Source of the DNA: an uncultured Serinicoccus sp.
GTDB lineage: Bacteria; Actinomycetota; Actinomycetes; Actinomycetales; Dermatophilaceae
DNA: 64,000 nucleotides
Assembly (NCBI RefSeq): GCF_947500995.1
Contig: NZ_CANMUA010000006.1
Location: 124,001-188,000, forward strand
Reading direction: 5' to 3'
Shown: positions 27,242 to 36,473 of the stretch, piece by piece
Layout: each line of letters starts with the position of its first letter
Position numbering within the stretch: position 1 is the first letter of the stretch
The notes under the pieces: model-generated
The model's database searches: none
Seen by the model: the letters and a program-made list of their open reading frames with translations, nothing else
What the model was told of the DNA's origin: nothing
Translations under genes and position numbers: made by a program

Positions 27242-28557
27242 GCTGTGCTCCTGCTCTCGTGGGTCTGGCGGGGGTCGTCGGTTCTGGACATCGGTTCCTG
27301 GGACCCCTCGCCCAGGAACCGATGTCCAGAAGGCACGGTCGGGGGATGCGCCTCGACGGACAGGTGGGGCAGGTGCCCCAGCCGCTCCACCTTGGTGCGC
27401 AGGTATGCCGCCGCCTCGGCCGGCGCGGGCCGCCCGGAGGGCACGGTCTCGGCGACGGTGAGGCCCAGCCCGGTGAGCGCCGCCACCTTGTCCGGGTTGT
27501 GCGTCAGCAGGCGCAGCGGCCGACCGGCCAGACCGAGGTCCTCGAGGATCGCGGCGGCGGGGGTGTGGTCGCGGGCGTCCACCGGCAGCCCCAGCGCCTC
27601 CTGCGCGGCGACGGTGTCGAGGCCGTGGTCCTGCTCGGCGTAGGCGCGCAGCTTGTCGATGATGCCGACGCCACGACCCTCGTGACCGCGCAGGTAGACC
27701 ACGGCGCCGCCCTCGCGGGCGACCCGGGCCAGGGCGTCCTGCAGCTGCGGGCCGCAGTCGCAGCGGCGGGACCCCAGGGCCTCCCCCGTGAGGCACTCGG
27801 AGTGCACGCGCACCAGCGGTCGCGGGCCGGGGTCCGGCTGCCCCAGCAGCGCGAGGTGCTCGATGCCGGTGACGAGGTCGCGGTAGCCGTGGACTACCAG
27901 CTCGCCGTGCTCGGTCGGCAGGACCGAGCTGGCGACGCGCTCGACCCGGTCGTGGCGCTGCCGGTAGGTGACGAGCTCGGCGATGGTGATGACGGGCAGG
28001 TCGTGCTCGGCGGCCAGGGCGTGGACCTGGGGACCGCGCAGCATCTCCCCCTCGTCGTCGACGAGCTCGCCGATGACCCCGACCGGCGCGAGCCCGGCGA
28101 GCCGGCACAGGTCGACGGTCGCCTCGGTGTGCCCGGGCCGGGTCAGCACCCCGCCCGCGCGGGCGCGCAGCGGGATGAGGTGTCCGGGCCGGCGCAGGTC
28201 GGCGGGGCCGCTGCCCGGGTCGGCGAGCACCCGCGCGGTGCGGCAGCGGTCCCCGGCGCTGATGCCGGTGGTGACGCCGACCGCCGCGTCCACGGTGACG
28301 GTGTAGGCCGTCCGCAGGTCGTCCTCGTTGTCGCGCACCATGACCGGCAGGTCGAGGCGGTCGGCGACCTCGGCCGGCATCGGCGCGCACAGGAAGCCCG
28401 AGGTATGCCGGACCGCCCACCCCGTCCACGCCGGGGTCAGCGTCTGCGCCGAGAGCACGACGTCACCCTCGTTCTCCCGGTCCTCGTCGTCGAGCACGAG
28501 CACCGGGCGTCCCGCACGCAGCGCGGCCAGCGCCTGCTGCACTCCCCCGGCGCTCAT
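27238..28557 (-). CDS. ribBA: Bifunctional DHBP synthase / GTP cyclohydrolase II
   Basis: 439 residues. The N-terminal RibB domain (about 1-205) has [12 protein letters not shown] and the acidic-loop and ribulose-phosphate motifs, including [16 protein letters not shown]. The C-terminal RibA domain has the zinc cysteines in [20 protein letters not shown] and [20 protein letters not shown]. The usual end of the family is near [12 protein letters not shown]; beyond it this protein has about 35 extra residues. Part of that tail is encoded by a perfect 21-bp inverted repeat (27282-27331). ATGA overlaps join it to ribE upstream and ribH downstream. Confidence 0.96.
   Translation of the reverse strand: MSAGGVQQALAALRAGRPVLVLDDEDRENEGDVVLSAQTLTPAWTGWAVRHTSGFLCAPMPAEVADRLDLPVMVRDNEDDLRTAYTVTVDAAVGVTTGISAGDRCRTARVLADPGSGPADLRRPGHLIPLRARAGGVLTRPGHTEATVDLCRLAGLAPVGVIGELVDDEGEMLRGPQVHALAAEHDLPVITIAELVTYRQRHDRVERVASSVLPTEHGELVVHGYRDLVTGIEHLALLGQPDPGPRPLVRVHSECLTGEALGSRRCDCGPQLQDALARVAREGGAVVYLRGHEGRGVGIIDKLRAYAEQDHGLDTVAAQEALGLPVDARDHTPAAAILEDLGLAGRPLRLLTHNPDKVAALTGLGLTVAETVPSGRPAPAEAAAYLRTKVERLGHLPHLSVEAHPPTVPSGHRFLGEGSQEPMSRTDDPRQTHESRSTA
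27282..27331. repeat. Perfect 21-bp inverted repeat inside the ribBA 3' end
   Basis: Arms at 27282-27302 and 27311-27331 (beginning TTCTGGACATCGG and ending CCGATGTCCAGAA) with an 8-nt loop. It is coding sequence for the extra C-terminal tail of RibBA. A stem this long should fold in the mRNA, just before ribH. Confidence 0.9.
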
Positions 28558-29153
28558 CGGGCCAGCTCCGGGTCGAGCAGCCGCTCGGCATACTTCGCGA
28601 GCACGTCGACCTCGACGTTGAGCGCGTCACCGGGCTGACGACGGCCCAGCGTCGTGAGTTCCAGCGTGGTGGGGATGAGCGAGACCTCGAACCAGTCCGG
28701 CCCCACGGCCGACACGGTGAGGGACACCCCGTCGAGGGCGACCGAGCCCTTGTGGGCGACGTAGCGGGCCAGGCGCGGTGGCAGCGCCAGCCGCACGACC
28801 TCCCACCTCTCCCCCGGGGTGCGGGAGAGCACGGTCGTGGTGCCGTCGACGTGGCCCTGGACGATGTGGCCACCGAGCCTCCCGGTGACCGGCAGCGAGC
28901 GCTCCAGGTTGACCGGGTCGCCCGGGGCGAGGGCACCGAGGGTGGTGACGGCCAGCGTCTCGGCCATGACGTCGGCCTCGAAGCCCTCCTCGGTGTGCCG
29001 GGTCACCGTCAGGCAGACCCCGTTGACGCTGATCGAGGCGCCGTGCGTGGCGTCGGCGACCACCTGGGGGCCGCGGATCTCGACGACGCTGGCGTCCGGG
29101 CCGTCGGTCCGGGTGAGCAGCGTGCCGAGCTCCTCGACGATGCCGGTGAACAT
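28554..29153 (-). CDS. ribE: Riboflavin synthase, alpha chain
   Basis: 199 residues. The N-terminus MFTGIVEELGTL is diagnostic, and the protein is two tandem lumazine-binding barrels: SISVNGVCLTVT in the first, SVALDGVSLTVSAVG in the second, with GHIVQGHVDGT between. It makes riboflavin from two lumazines. ATG 29153 shares one base with the ribD stop (TGATG); its own stop overlaps the ribBA start (ATGA). Confidence 0.96.
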   Translation of the reverse strand: MFTGIVEELGTLLTRTDGPDASVVEIRGPQVVADATHGASISVNGVCLTVTRHTEEGFEADVMAETLAVTTLGALAPGDPVNLERSLPVTGRLGGHIVQGHVDGTTTVLSRTPGERWEVVRLALPPRLARYVAHKGSVALDGVSLTVSAVGPDWFEVSLIPTTLELTTLGRRQPGDALNVEVDVLAKYAERLLDPELAR

Positions 29154-30247
29154 CAGTCCTCCTGGGCGGGTGTGGTGGGGCGCAGCCGCAGCTGCAGGTC
29201 GGGGCCGAGCGTCGTGACCTCGACCAGCTCGAGGCGGGCGGCGTCGGCGATGGTGCCAATGCCGAGGTCGGGGACGGCGTGCGGGCCGGCGCCGAGCAGG
29301 GCGGGGGCGAGGTGGACGAGCAGCTCGTCCACGAGCCCGGCCCGCCAGAAGGCGCCGCCGAGCGTCGGACCACCCTCGAGCAGCACGCCGTGCACCCCCC
29401 GGCCGCGCAGGTCGGCGAGGACCTCGGCCGGGTCGTGGGTGCGCAGGTGGACGACCTCGCCGGGGCGGGGGTCGTCCGCGTCGACGGACTCGCGGCCGGC
29501 GCCGTCCGCGACAGCCGTCGCGAGCCGGGAGCCGGGATGCAGGTCCCGCGTCCCGACGACCACGCGCAGCGGCTGCTCGGGCAGCAGCGCACCGGTCCCG
29601 TCCCGGGCGGTGAGGCCCGGGTCGTCGACGAGGGCGGTGCCGGTCCCGACGAGCACGGCGCCGACCCGCGAGCGCAGGGCGTGGGCGGCCTCCCGGGCCT
29701 GCGGGGAGGTGATCCACCGGCTGGAGCCGTCGGCGGCCGCCACCCGGCCGTCCAGGGTGCTGGCGACCTTCCAGGTGACGTGCGGGCGGCCCAGGCGGGC
29801 GGCGCGGGCCCAGTCGGCGACGAGGTCCTCGGCCCCGGGGTGCGGCTCCCGCCGCACGTCCACCCCGCCGGCGGCGAGCACCTGGGCACCGCCGCCCGCG
29901 GCGGTGACGTCGGGCACGGCATACACCACGGCGGCGACACCGGCCTCGACGAGCGCGGTGGCGCACGGCGGGGTGCGACCGTGATGCGTGCAGGGCTCGA
30001 GGGTCACGACGGCGGTCGCCCCGCGGGCGGCGTCACCGGCGGCGGCCAGGGCGGCGGTCTCGGCGTGCGGGGTGCCGGCGCCGCGGTGGGCCCCCTCGGC
30101 GACGAGGGAGCCGTCCGGCGCGAGGAGGACGCAGCCGACGCGGGGGTTGGGGTCTCGGGCGGGGCCGCGGCGGGCCAGGTCGACGGCGCGGTCCAGGGCT
30201 GGCTGCAGGGCGGCGTCGGCGATCGTCGACTGCTGGGTGGCGGTCAC
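29153..30247 (-). CDS. ribD: Bifunctional pyrimidine deaminase / reductase
   Basis: 364 residues. The deaminase half has zinc ligands HAETAAL (61-67) and PCTHHGRTPPC (85-95); the reductase half begins near RPHVTWKVASTLDGRVAA and contains LLEGGPTLGGAFW. It catalyses the second and third steps of riboflavin synthesis. Longer in-frame starts fall inside the riboswitch, so I use GTG 30247, which follows GGAAGGA. First gene of ribD-ribE-ribBA-ribH. Confidence 0.95.
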   Translation of the reverse strand: MTATQQSTIADAALQPALDRAVDLARRGPARDPNPRVGCVLLAPDGSLVAEGAHRGAGTPHAETAALAAAGDAARGATAVVTLEPCTHHGRTPPCATALVEAGVAAVVYAVPDVTAAGGGAQVLAAGGVDVRREPHPGAEDLVADWARAARLGRPHVTWKVASTLDGRVAAADGSSRWITSPQAREAAHALRSRVGAVLVGTGTALVDDPGLTARDGTGALLPEQPLRVVVGTRDLHPGSRLATAVADGAGRESVDADDPRPGEVVHLRTHDPAEVLADLRGRGVHGVLLEGGPTLGGAFWRAGLVDELLVHLAPALLGAGPHAVPDLGIGTIADAARLELVEVTTLGPDLQLRLRPTTPAQED

Positions 30248-30314
30248 CTCACGTCCTTCCCGGTCGATGCCCGGGGGCGTGGGGAGGACGAGGTCGGGGC
30301 GGGTCGTCGCCGAG

Positions 30315-30333
30315 GTCGGGCCGTCGGCCCGAC
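30315..30333 (-). promoter_or_regulatory. Possible expression-platform hairpin of the rib riboswitch
   Basis: GTCGGGC and GCCCGAC form a 7-bp stem with a 5-nt loop, between the aptamer and ribD. It may be the switching terminator, but there is no T-run and the competing antiterminator was not worked out. Confidence 0.4.
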
Positions 30334-30364
30334 GAGACGGCGACGGGAGGACCCGCCGACCCGC

Positions 30365-30488
30365 GCTGCCTCCCTTCCGGACTTTCACCGTCGGTCCTGG
30401 AGTTGCACCAGGTCAACCGGCCGCTGGCTGCGGTCGGGTCGCGGACTGTCACCGCCGGCTCGGAGTTGCACCGACCCCGGAGCGCGTA
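30365..30488 (-). promoter_or_regulatory. FMN riboswitch (RFN element) of the rib operon
   Basis: Read on the minus strand, the conserved blocks appear in order: GGGGTCGGTGCAACTCC, GAGCCGGCGGTGACAGTCCG, CGACCC, a variable arm, GACCTGGTGCAACTCCAGG, ACCGACGGTGAAAGTCCGGA and GGGAGGCAGCG. These are the six-helix junction sequences of the FMN aptamer. FMN binding should reduce ribD operon expression. The aptamer ends about 120 nt before the ribD GTG. Confidence 0.95.
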
Positions 30489-30523
30489 TGTCGTTCGCCA
30501 CCAGTGTAGACCCGCGTCCGGAC

Positions 30524-30651
30524 CGCTCCCACCGAGCGCCGCGAATGGTGGCCACCGCTCCCACCGGGCGCCGCGAATGGTTGCCACCGCTCCCACCGGG
30601 CGCCGCGAATGGTTGCCACCACCCCCACCGGGCGCCCCACATGGTTGCCAC
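30524..30651 (+). repeat. Four tandem copies of the 32-bp repeat (family A)
   Basis: Units begin at 30524, 30556, 30588 and 30620, each about CGCTCCCACCGGGCGCC followed by GCGAATGGTTGCCAC; the last unit has CCACAT in place of GCGAAT. The array lies between the divergent rib riboswitch and the XPB helicase, in a 475-bp gap whose other content is the riboswitch and ribD leader. It ends about 70 bp before the helicase ATG. Confidence 0.9.
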
Positions 30652-30722
30652 CGCCCCGCCGGGCAACAGGCCCGCGGCGCCCGCGCGGAATGCGGGAGGG
30701 GCGGCATACCGTTGAGCCCACG

Positions 30723-32393
30723 ATGAACGGCCCCCTGATCGTCCAGTCCGACAAGACCCTCCTCCTCGAGGTCGACCACGACCGTGCCGAGGCGGCGCGG
30801 CGCGACATCGCGCCCTTCGCCGAGCTCGAACGCGCGCCGGAGCACGTGCACACCTACCGGGTGACGCCGCTCGGCCTGTGGAACGCGCGCGCCGCCGGCC
30901 ACGACGCCGAGCAGGTCGTGCACGCGCTCCTCGAGCACAGCCGCTACCCCGTCCCGCAGTCGCTGCTGGTGGACGTCGCCGAGACCATGGCGCGGTACGG
31001 CCGGCTGACGCTCACCAAGGAGGTCGTCGCCGACGAGGACGAGCCCGTCCTGCTGCTGCGCACCACCGACCGGGCCGTGCTCGCGGAGGTGCTGCGGCAC
31101 AAGAAGATCCAGCCGCTGGTCGGGGACCGCGTCGACGACGACACGGTGCGGGTCCACGCCTCCGAGCGCGGCCACCTCAAGCAGGAGCTCCTCAAGGTGG
31201 GCTGGCCCGCCGAGGACCTGGCGGGCTACGTCGACGGTGAGGCGCACCCCATCGGGCTCGACGAGGCGGACTGGTCGCTGCGGCCCTACCAGCAGCAGGC
31301 CGTCGACGGCTTCTGGGACGGCGGCTCGGGCGTCGTCGTGCTGCCCTGCGGGGCGGGCAAGACGCTGGTCGGCGCCGGGGCCATGGCCCGGTCGTCGACG
31401 ACCACGCTCATCCTCGTCACCAACACCGTCAGCGCCCGGCAGTGGCGCGAGGAGCTGCTGCGGCGCACGACGCTCACCGAGGACGAGATCGGCGAGTACT
31501 CCGGGTCCCGCAAGGAGATCCGGCCGGTGACGATTGCGACCTACCAGGTGCTGACCCTCAAGCGGAAGGGCGTCTACCCGCACCTCGACCTGCTCGACGC
31601 GCGCGACTGGGGCCTCATCCTCTACGACGAGGTGCACCTGCTGCCGGCACCGATCTTCCGGATGACCGCCGACCTGCAGGCCCGCCGCCGCCTCGGGCTG
31701 ACCGCCACGCTGGTGCGTGAGGACGGGCGCGAGTCCGACGTGTTCTCGCTCATCGGGCCCAAGCGCTTCGACGCCCCCTGGAAGGACATCGAGGCGCAGG
31801 GCTACATCGCTCCCGCCGACTGCGTGGAGGTCCGGGTGAGCCTGTCCGACTCCATGCGGATGGCGTATGCCGTGGCCGAGCCGGACGAGCGGTACCGGTT
31901 CGCCGCCTGCGCCCCCGCCAAGGATGCGGTGGTCGAGCAGCTGGTCGGCCGCCACGAGGGGCAGCCGACGCTGGTCATCGGCCAGTACCTCGACCAGCTC
32001 GAGCAGCTCTCCGGCCGCCTCGACGCGCCGCTCATCACCGGCGAGACGACCGTGGCGCAGCGGCAGGAGCTGTTCCGGCAGTTCCGTGAGGGCGAGATCA
32101 GCCTGCTCGTCGTGAGCAAGGTCGCGAACTTCTCCATCGACCTGCCCGAGGCGAGCGTGGCGATCCAGGTGTCGGGCACCTTCGGGTCCCGCCAGGAGGA
32201 GGCCCAGCGGCTGGGTCGCGTCCTGCGGCCCAAGGGCGACGGCCGGACGGCCCACTTCTACACCCTCGTCGCCCGCGACACGGTCGACGCCGAGTTCGCC
32301 GCCCACCGGCAGCGCTTCCTCGCCGAGCAGGGCTACGCCTACCGCATCGTCGACGCCGACGACCTCGACGCCGCCACCCCCGGATCCGCCTGA
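30723..32393 (+). CDS. XPB/Ssl2-type DNA repair helicase
   Basis: 556 residues. An N-terminal damage-recognition-like domain (about 1-170) is followed by SF2 helicase motifs: LRPYQQQAVDGF (Q-like), the P-loop PCGAGKTLVG (near 209), YDEVHLL (DEVH box, near 300), GLTATLVREDGRE, and the C-terminal motif VI QRLGRVLRPKGDG. It matches bacterial XPB (M. tuberculosis Rv0861c, Ercc3), a 3'-5' unwinding enzyme tied to nucleotide excision repair. ATG 30723 follows the family-A repeat array. The helicase-associated protein that neighbours it in mycobacteria is at 15.6 kb here. Confidence 0.94.
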   Translation: MNGPLIVQSDKTLLLEVDHDRAEAARRDIAPFAELERAPEHVHTYRVTPLGLWNARAAGHDAEQVVHALLEHSRYPVPQSLLVDVAETMARYGRLTLTKEVVADEDEPVLLLRTTDRAVLAEVLRHKKIQPLVGDRVDDDTVRVHASERGHLKQELLKVGWPAEDLAGYVDGEAHPIGLDEADWSLRPYQQQAVDGFWDGGSGVVVLPCGAGKTLVGAGAMARSSTTTLILVTNTVSARQWREELLRRTTLTEDEIGEYSGSRKEIRPVTIATYQVLTLKRKGVYPHLDLLDARDWGLILYDEVHLLPAPIFRMTADLQARRRLGLTATLVREDGRESDVFSLIGPKRFDAPWKDIEAQGYIAPADCVEVRVSLSDSMRMAYAVAEPDERYRFAACAPAKDAVVEQLVGRHEGQPTLVIGQYLDQLEQLSGRLDAPLITGETTVAQRQELFRQFREGEISLLVVSKVANFSIDLPEASVAIQVSGTFGSRQEEAQRLGRVLRPKGDGRTAHFYTLVARDTVDAEFAAHRQRFLAEQGYAYRIVDADDLDAATPGSA

Positions 32394-32418
32394 CCCCGCC
32401 TCACCCCGGCCCCCTCCT

Positions 32419-32734
32419 GCACCGGACGCGTCGTCAGCACGCACCGGACGCGTGGTCGGCATACACCGAGCGCGTCGTCAGCACGCACCAGACGCGTCGT
32501 AGGCATACACCGGACGCGTGGTCAGCACGCACCGGACGCGTGGTCAGCACGCACCGGACGCGTGGTCGGCATACACCGAGCGCACGGTCGGGTCTCTGGC
32601 GCACCCATCGCGAGTCCGGAGCTCACCAAGCGCGTGTCCGGTGGAGTCGGAACAGACGTCCGGTGGAGCCTGAGCACGCGTCCTGTGGAGTCGGAACAGG
32701 CGTCCGGTGGAGCCTGAGCACGCGTCCGGCGCAG
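32419..32734. repeat. Tandem 22-bp repeats (family B), two opposed arrays
   Basis: The 400-bp gap between the helicase and the response regulator is mostly repeat. Eight head-to-tail units of 22 bp run from 32419 to 32594 (for example GCACCGGACGCGTGG then TCAGCAC, alternating with versions ending TCGGCAT). From about 32630 to 32734 come four or five units of similar length in the opposite orientation (core CGTCCGGTGGAGCCTGAGCA). The ACGCGT core recurs in most units. No gene is visible in it; the response-regulator promoter must lie at its right end. Confidence 0.9.
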
Positions 32735-32792
32735 GGCGGGGCGCGCAGGGGATTCCCAGGAAAGTTCCAGGCTGCGCGCGCACCATGGGTGT

Positions 32793-33500
32793 ATGACCGC
32801 GAGCCAGACCGAGCCGGAGGCCACGCTCCTCGTCGTCGAGGACGAGACGAACATCCGCGAGCTGCTCACGACGAGCCTGCGGTTCGCCGGCTTCTCCGTG
32901 CACGCCGCGCCGGACGGGCGCAGCGCGCTCCAGCTCTCCGGCGAGCACGACTTCGACCTGGCCGTGCTCGACATCATGCTCCCCGACATGGACGGCTTCA
33001 CCGTCACCCGCACGCTGCGCGAGCGCGGGCTGGACCTGCCCATCGTCTTCCTCACCGCCAAGGACTCCCTCGACGACAAGATCAAGGGCCTGACCGTCGG
33101 CGGTGACGACTACGTCACCAAGCCGTTCAGCCTCGAGGAGGTCGTGGCGCGCATCCGGGCCGTGCTGCGCCGCACCCGGGTGGCCGACGAGGGCGACGAC
33201 CACGCGCTGCGGGTGGCCGACCTCGAGCTCGACGAGGACAGCCACGAGGTGCGTCGCGCCGGCAAGGTCATCGAGGTCTCCCCCACCGAGTTCAAGCTGC
33301 TGCGCTACCTCATGCTCAACCCCGGGCGGGTGCTCTCCAAGAGCCAGATCCTCGACCACGTATGGGACTACGACTTCCGCGGCGAGATGAACATCGTCGA
33401 GTCCTACATCTCCTACCTGAGGCGCAAGATCGACGTCGTCGGCGAACCCCTCATCCACACCAAGCGCGGCGTGGGCTACGTGCTGCGCGAGCCGCGCTGA
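32793..33500 (+). CDS. OmpR/PhoB-family response regulator (PhoP-like)
   Basis: 235 residues. The receiver domain has the acidic pair VVEDE, the phospho-acceptor Asp in LAVLDIMLPDMDG (near 55), FLTAKD and DDYVTKPF. The winged-helix domain has SPTEFKLLRYLMLNPG and MNIVESYISYLRRKID, closest in appearance to mycobacterial PhoP. The histidine kinase follows after 17 bp and an HtrA-type protease after that, so the three probably form one unit that responds to envelope stress or cation/pH signals. ATG 32793 lies at the end of a repeat-filled gap. Confidence 0.93.
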   Translation: MTASQTEPEATLLVVEDETNIRELLTTSLRFAGFSVHAAPDGRSALQLSGEHDFDLAVLDIMLPDMDGFTVTRTLRERGLDLPIVFLTAKDSLDDKIKGLTVGGDDYVTKPFSLEEVVARIRAVLRRTRVADEGDDHALRVADLELDEDSHEVRRAGKVIEVSPTEFKLLRYLMLNPGRVLSKSQILDHVWDYDFRGEMNIVESYISYLRRKIDVVGEPLIHTKRGVGYVLREPR

Positions 33501-33517
33501 GGCGGCATACCGCTCCC

Positions 33518-35008
33518 GTGCTGCAGCACCTGCGCCGCGCCGCCTACACCAAGCTCCACGGACTCTCCCTCACCCGCCGCCTGGTGACGGTGCTGGTCCT
33601 GCTCGTCCTCGCCGCCTACCTCCTCACGACGTCGGTGACCATCACCATGCTGCGCGGCTACCTCGTCGACCGCGTGGACACGGACCTGGAGACCTACATC
33701 ACCCCGCTCGCCGAGCGGGTGTCGGCCCAGCTGCTCGAGGACGCCACCGGCCGGCAGGACACCAGCGCCGAGCTGTGGCTGCCGCCCAACTCCTACTACA
33801 TCCTGCTCACCCCCCTGGACGACGCGGCCCCCCCGGTCTCACTCGCCTCCCGCGGCATGGACGACACCCCGGACCTCTCCCGGGTGGCCATCGACGACGG
33901 CCGCCTCGGGGAGCCCTTCAGCGTCGGCAGCGACAAGGGCGCGGGGACCTGGCGGGTGCTCGCGCTGCCGCTGGAGAACGACCAGGGCCGCGTCTCCGGG
34001 ACGATCGCGGTCGCCCTCCCCCTGGACGAGGTCGACAGCACCACCCGGCAGCTCGCCTTCCTCACCATCGTCATCGGCCTCACCACCATGGTGGTGGTCG
34101 GGGTGCTGGGCTGGTTCGCGGTGCGCCGCGCCTTCCGCCCGCTCACCCGCATCGAGGACACCGCCGCCGCCATCGCGGGGGGCGACCTCGCCCGGCGCAT
34201 CCCGCCGCACGGCGCCCGCGACGAGGTCGGCTCGCTGTCGGACTCGCTCAACCGCATGCTCGCCCGCATCGAGCACTCCTTCGCCGTCCGCGAGGCGTCC
34301 GAGCAGCGGATGCGCGACTTCGTCGCCGACGCCTCGCACGAGCTCCGGACGCCGCTGGCGACGGTCAAGGGGTATGCCGAGCTGCACCGCTTCGGGGCGA
34401 TGTCCGAGCCCGAGGACGTCGCCGGGGCGATGCGCCGGATCGAGGACGAGGCCACCCGGATGACCCGGCTCGTGGAGGACCTGCTCACGCTGACCCGCTG
34501 GGACTCCCAGCCGCAGATGGCGCCGACCCGGGTGGACCTGACCGTGCTCGCCTCCGACGTCGTGCAGGACGCCCGGGTGCGGGCCCCGGACCGGACCGTG
34601 CGCCTCGTGCCCCTGGCCGGCAGCCTGCCGGACGTCCCGCCCGTGGTCGTCGGGGAGGACGGCGCGCTGCGGCAGGTGCTCACCAACCTCGTGGCCAACG
34701 CCCTCGCGCACACGCCGGCGGGCACGGCGGTCGAGGTCGCGGTCGGGCGGGTCGACGGCACCGTCGCGGTCGAGGTGCGCGACCACGGCACCGGCCTGGA
34801 CGAGGGCACCGCCGAGCGCGTCTTCGAGCGGTTCTACCGCGCCGACAAGTCGCGCAGCCGGGCCTCCGGGGGGACCGGCCTCGGCCTGGCCATCGTGGCC
34901 GCCATCGTGGCGCGCCACCAGGGGTCGGTGCGGCACCATCCCACCCCCGGCGGGGGCGCGACCTTCCGGGTCGAGCTGCCCGCGGACCGACGTCCAGCAG
35001 ATTCCTAG
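33518..35008 (+). CDS. Two-component sensor histidine kinase
   Basis: 496 residues. One membrane span near 23-45 (LVTVLVLLVLAAYLLTTSV), an extracytoplasmic sensor of about 130 residues, and a second span (AFLTIVIGLTTMVVVGVLGWF). Then come HAMP (ATTRIEDTAAAI-like RPLTRIEDTAAAIAG), the H-box DASHELRTPLATVKGYAEL (His near 273), the N-box LTNLVANALAHTP and the G-boxes VRDHGTGLDE and GGTGLGLAIV. It resembles PhoR-type partners of PhoP. GTG 33518 lies 17 bp after the regulator. Confidence 0.92.
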   Translation: MLQHLRRAAYTKLHGLSLTRRLVTVLVLLVLAAYLLTTSVTITMLRGYLVDRVDTDLETYITPLAERVSAQLLEDATGRQDTSAELWLPPNSYYILLTPLDDAAPPVSLASRGMDDTPDLSRVAIDDGRLGEPFSVGSDKGAGTWRVLALPLENDQGRVSGTIAVALPLDEVDSTTRQLAFLTIVIGLTTMVVVGVLGWFAVRRAFRPLTRIEDTAAAIAGGDLARRIPPHGARDEVGSLSDSLNRMLARIEHSFAVREASEQRMRDFVADASHELRTPLATVKGYAELHRFGAMSEPEDVAGAMRRIEDEATRMTRLVEDLLTLTRWDSQPQMAPTRVDLTVLASDVVQDARVRAPDRTVRLVPLAGSLPDVPPVVVGEDGALRQVLTNLVANALAHTPAGTAVEVAVGRVDGTVAVEVRDHGTGLDEGTAERVFERFYRADKSRSRASGGTGLGLAIVAAIVARHQGSVRHHPTPGGGATFRVELPADRRPADS

Positions 35009-35044
35009 TCGACACCCAGGCAGCACCGACCTGCGGGTGGTCTC

Positions 35045-36421
35045 ATGGGTCTCATGACCACCCCACAGCACGACCCGCAGGGCCCGTTCGACGGGCAGCG
35101 CTCCGACGACGCCACCGCCCCCGTGCCCACCACGGCGCACCAGGGCCCGGCGTACGGGCAGGACGCCGGCGACGCCACCGCCCCCGTGCCGACCACCCCG
35201 CACCCGGACACCACCCCGCCCCAGGGGTATGCCGACGCTCACCAGGGCGCCGCGACGTCCACCTGGCAGCAGCCCACCCCGACCCCGCCCCGTCAGCGTC
35301 GCCGCTACGGCGACATCGCGGTGGCGAGCGTCCTCGCGGCCCTGCTGGCCTCGGGCGGCACCTTCGCGGCCGTCGAGCTGGCCGGTGACTCCCCCAGGTC
35401 GGCGCAGAGCACCGCGTCCGGCGACGGCGCGGCCAGCGGCGACGCCCGCGGCACGACGGTCTCCCTCTCCGGCGAGCAGGACTGGGCCTCCATCGCCGAG
35501 GCCGTCACCCCCAGCACGGTGTCCATCGCGGTCGCCGGCGCGGCCGGCGAGGGCTCCGGGTCGGGTGTCGTGTGGGACACCGAGGGTCACATCGTCACCA
35601 ACGCCCACGTCGTCGCCGGCGCGCAGCAGGTGCAGGTGACGCTGCCGGGCGGCCGGTCCTACCCGGCCGAGGTCATCGGCACCGACCCCTCGAGCGACCT
35701 CGCGACCCTCCAGCTCGGCACCGTGCCGGACGACCTGCAGCCCATCGCCCTCGGTGACGACGGCGCGCTCGGGGTCGGCGACCCGGTGATGGCCGTCGGC
35801 AACCCGCTGGGGCTGTCGGGGACCGTGACGACCGGCATCGTCAGCGCCCTGGACCGCCCGGTGACCACGCAGGGCTCCTCCTCGGACCCCGCCGACCCGG
35901 GCGCCGCGGTGGTCACGAACGCCATCCAGACCTCCGCCGCCATCAACCCCGGCAACTCCGGCGGCGCCCTGGTCAACGCGGCCGGTGAGCTGGTGGGGAT
36001 CAACTCCTCCATCGCCTCGCTCCCGACCGGGGGCACCGGGCAGAGCGGCTCGATCGGCATCGGCTTCGCCATCCCCTCCGGCAAGGTGCAGCTCATCGTC
36101 GAGCAGCTCATCGACTCGGGCACGGCGACCCACGCCTTCCTCGGCGTCGGCCTCGACAACGCCCAGGCCGAGGTGGACGGCGCCACGCTCACCGGTGCCG
36201 CCGTCACCCAGGTGGAGCCGGGCTCCCCCGCCGAGGGGGCCGGTATGCGGTCCGGTGACCTCATCGTGGGCATCGACGACGAGCCGGTCACCAGCGCGAC
36301 CGCCCTCGTGGGCCAGGTCCGTGAGCGCGGTGCCGGCGACGAGGCGCGGGTGGCCTACATCCGCGACGGCGAGCAGGCCGAGGTCACGGTGACCCTGGCC
36401 GCCCGTCCGGACGAGGGCTGA
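35045..36421 (+). CDS. HtrA/DegP-like S1C serine protease with PDZ domain
   Basis: 458 residues. A long Pro/Thr-rich cytoplasmic part with a repeated DDATAPVPTT-like stretch (about 1-90), a single span (YGDIAVASVLAALLASGGTFAAV), then a trypsin-like domain. The triad is His in VTNAHVVAG, Asp in SSDLATLQL and Ser in NPGNSGGALVN. A PDZ domain follows (about 365-455, from AFLGVGL to DDEPVTSATAL). It resembles mycobacterial PepD, which acts in envelope stress with a two-component system; the preceding RR/HK pair fits that. ATG 35054 is an alternative start three codons in. Confidence 0.93.
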   Translation: MGLMTTPQHDPQGPFDGQRSDDATAPVPTTAHQGPAYGQDAGDATAPVPTTPHPDTTPPQGYADAHQGAATSTWQQPTPTPPRQRRRYGDIAVASVLAALLASGGTFAAVELAGDSPRSAQSTASGDGAASGDARGTTVSLSGEQDWASIAEAVTPSTVSIAVAGAAGEGSGSGVVWDTEGHIVTNAHVVAGAQQVQVTLPGGRSYPAEVIGTDPSSDLATLQLGTVPDDLQPIALGDDGALGVGDPVMAVGNPLGLSGTVTTGIVSALDRPVTTQGSSSDPADPGAAVVTNAIQTSAAINPGNSGGALVNAAGELVGINSSIASLPTGGTGQSGSIGIGFAIPSGKVQLIVEQLIDSGTATHAFLGVGLDNAQAEVDGATLTGAAVTQVEPGSPAEGAGMRSGDLIVGIDDEPVTSATALVGQVRERGAGDEARVAYIRDGEQAEVTVTLAARPDEG

Positions 36422-36436
36422 GCGGCCGGCCGCCGC

Positions 36437-36464
36437 GGCGCGGGCCCCTCACGGGTCCCGCGCC
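36437..36464. terminator. Hairpin between convergent protease and ABC-F genes
   Basis: GGCGCGGGCCCC pairs with GGGTCCCGCGCC (11 of 12 positions, with one mismatch) around a short CTCAC-containing loop, 16 nt past the protease stop and 10 nt past the ABC-F stop. Confidence 0.55.
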
Positions 36465-36473
36465 ACCCGGCCC

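Noticed and set aside
30524..30651. Repeat arrays considered as CRISPR
   Set aside because: Units abut with no unique spacers, and no cas genes are present. The same applies to 32419-32734, 40789-40883, 42662-42752 and 63053-63160.
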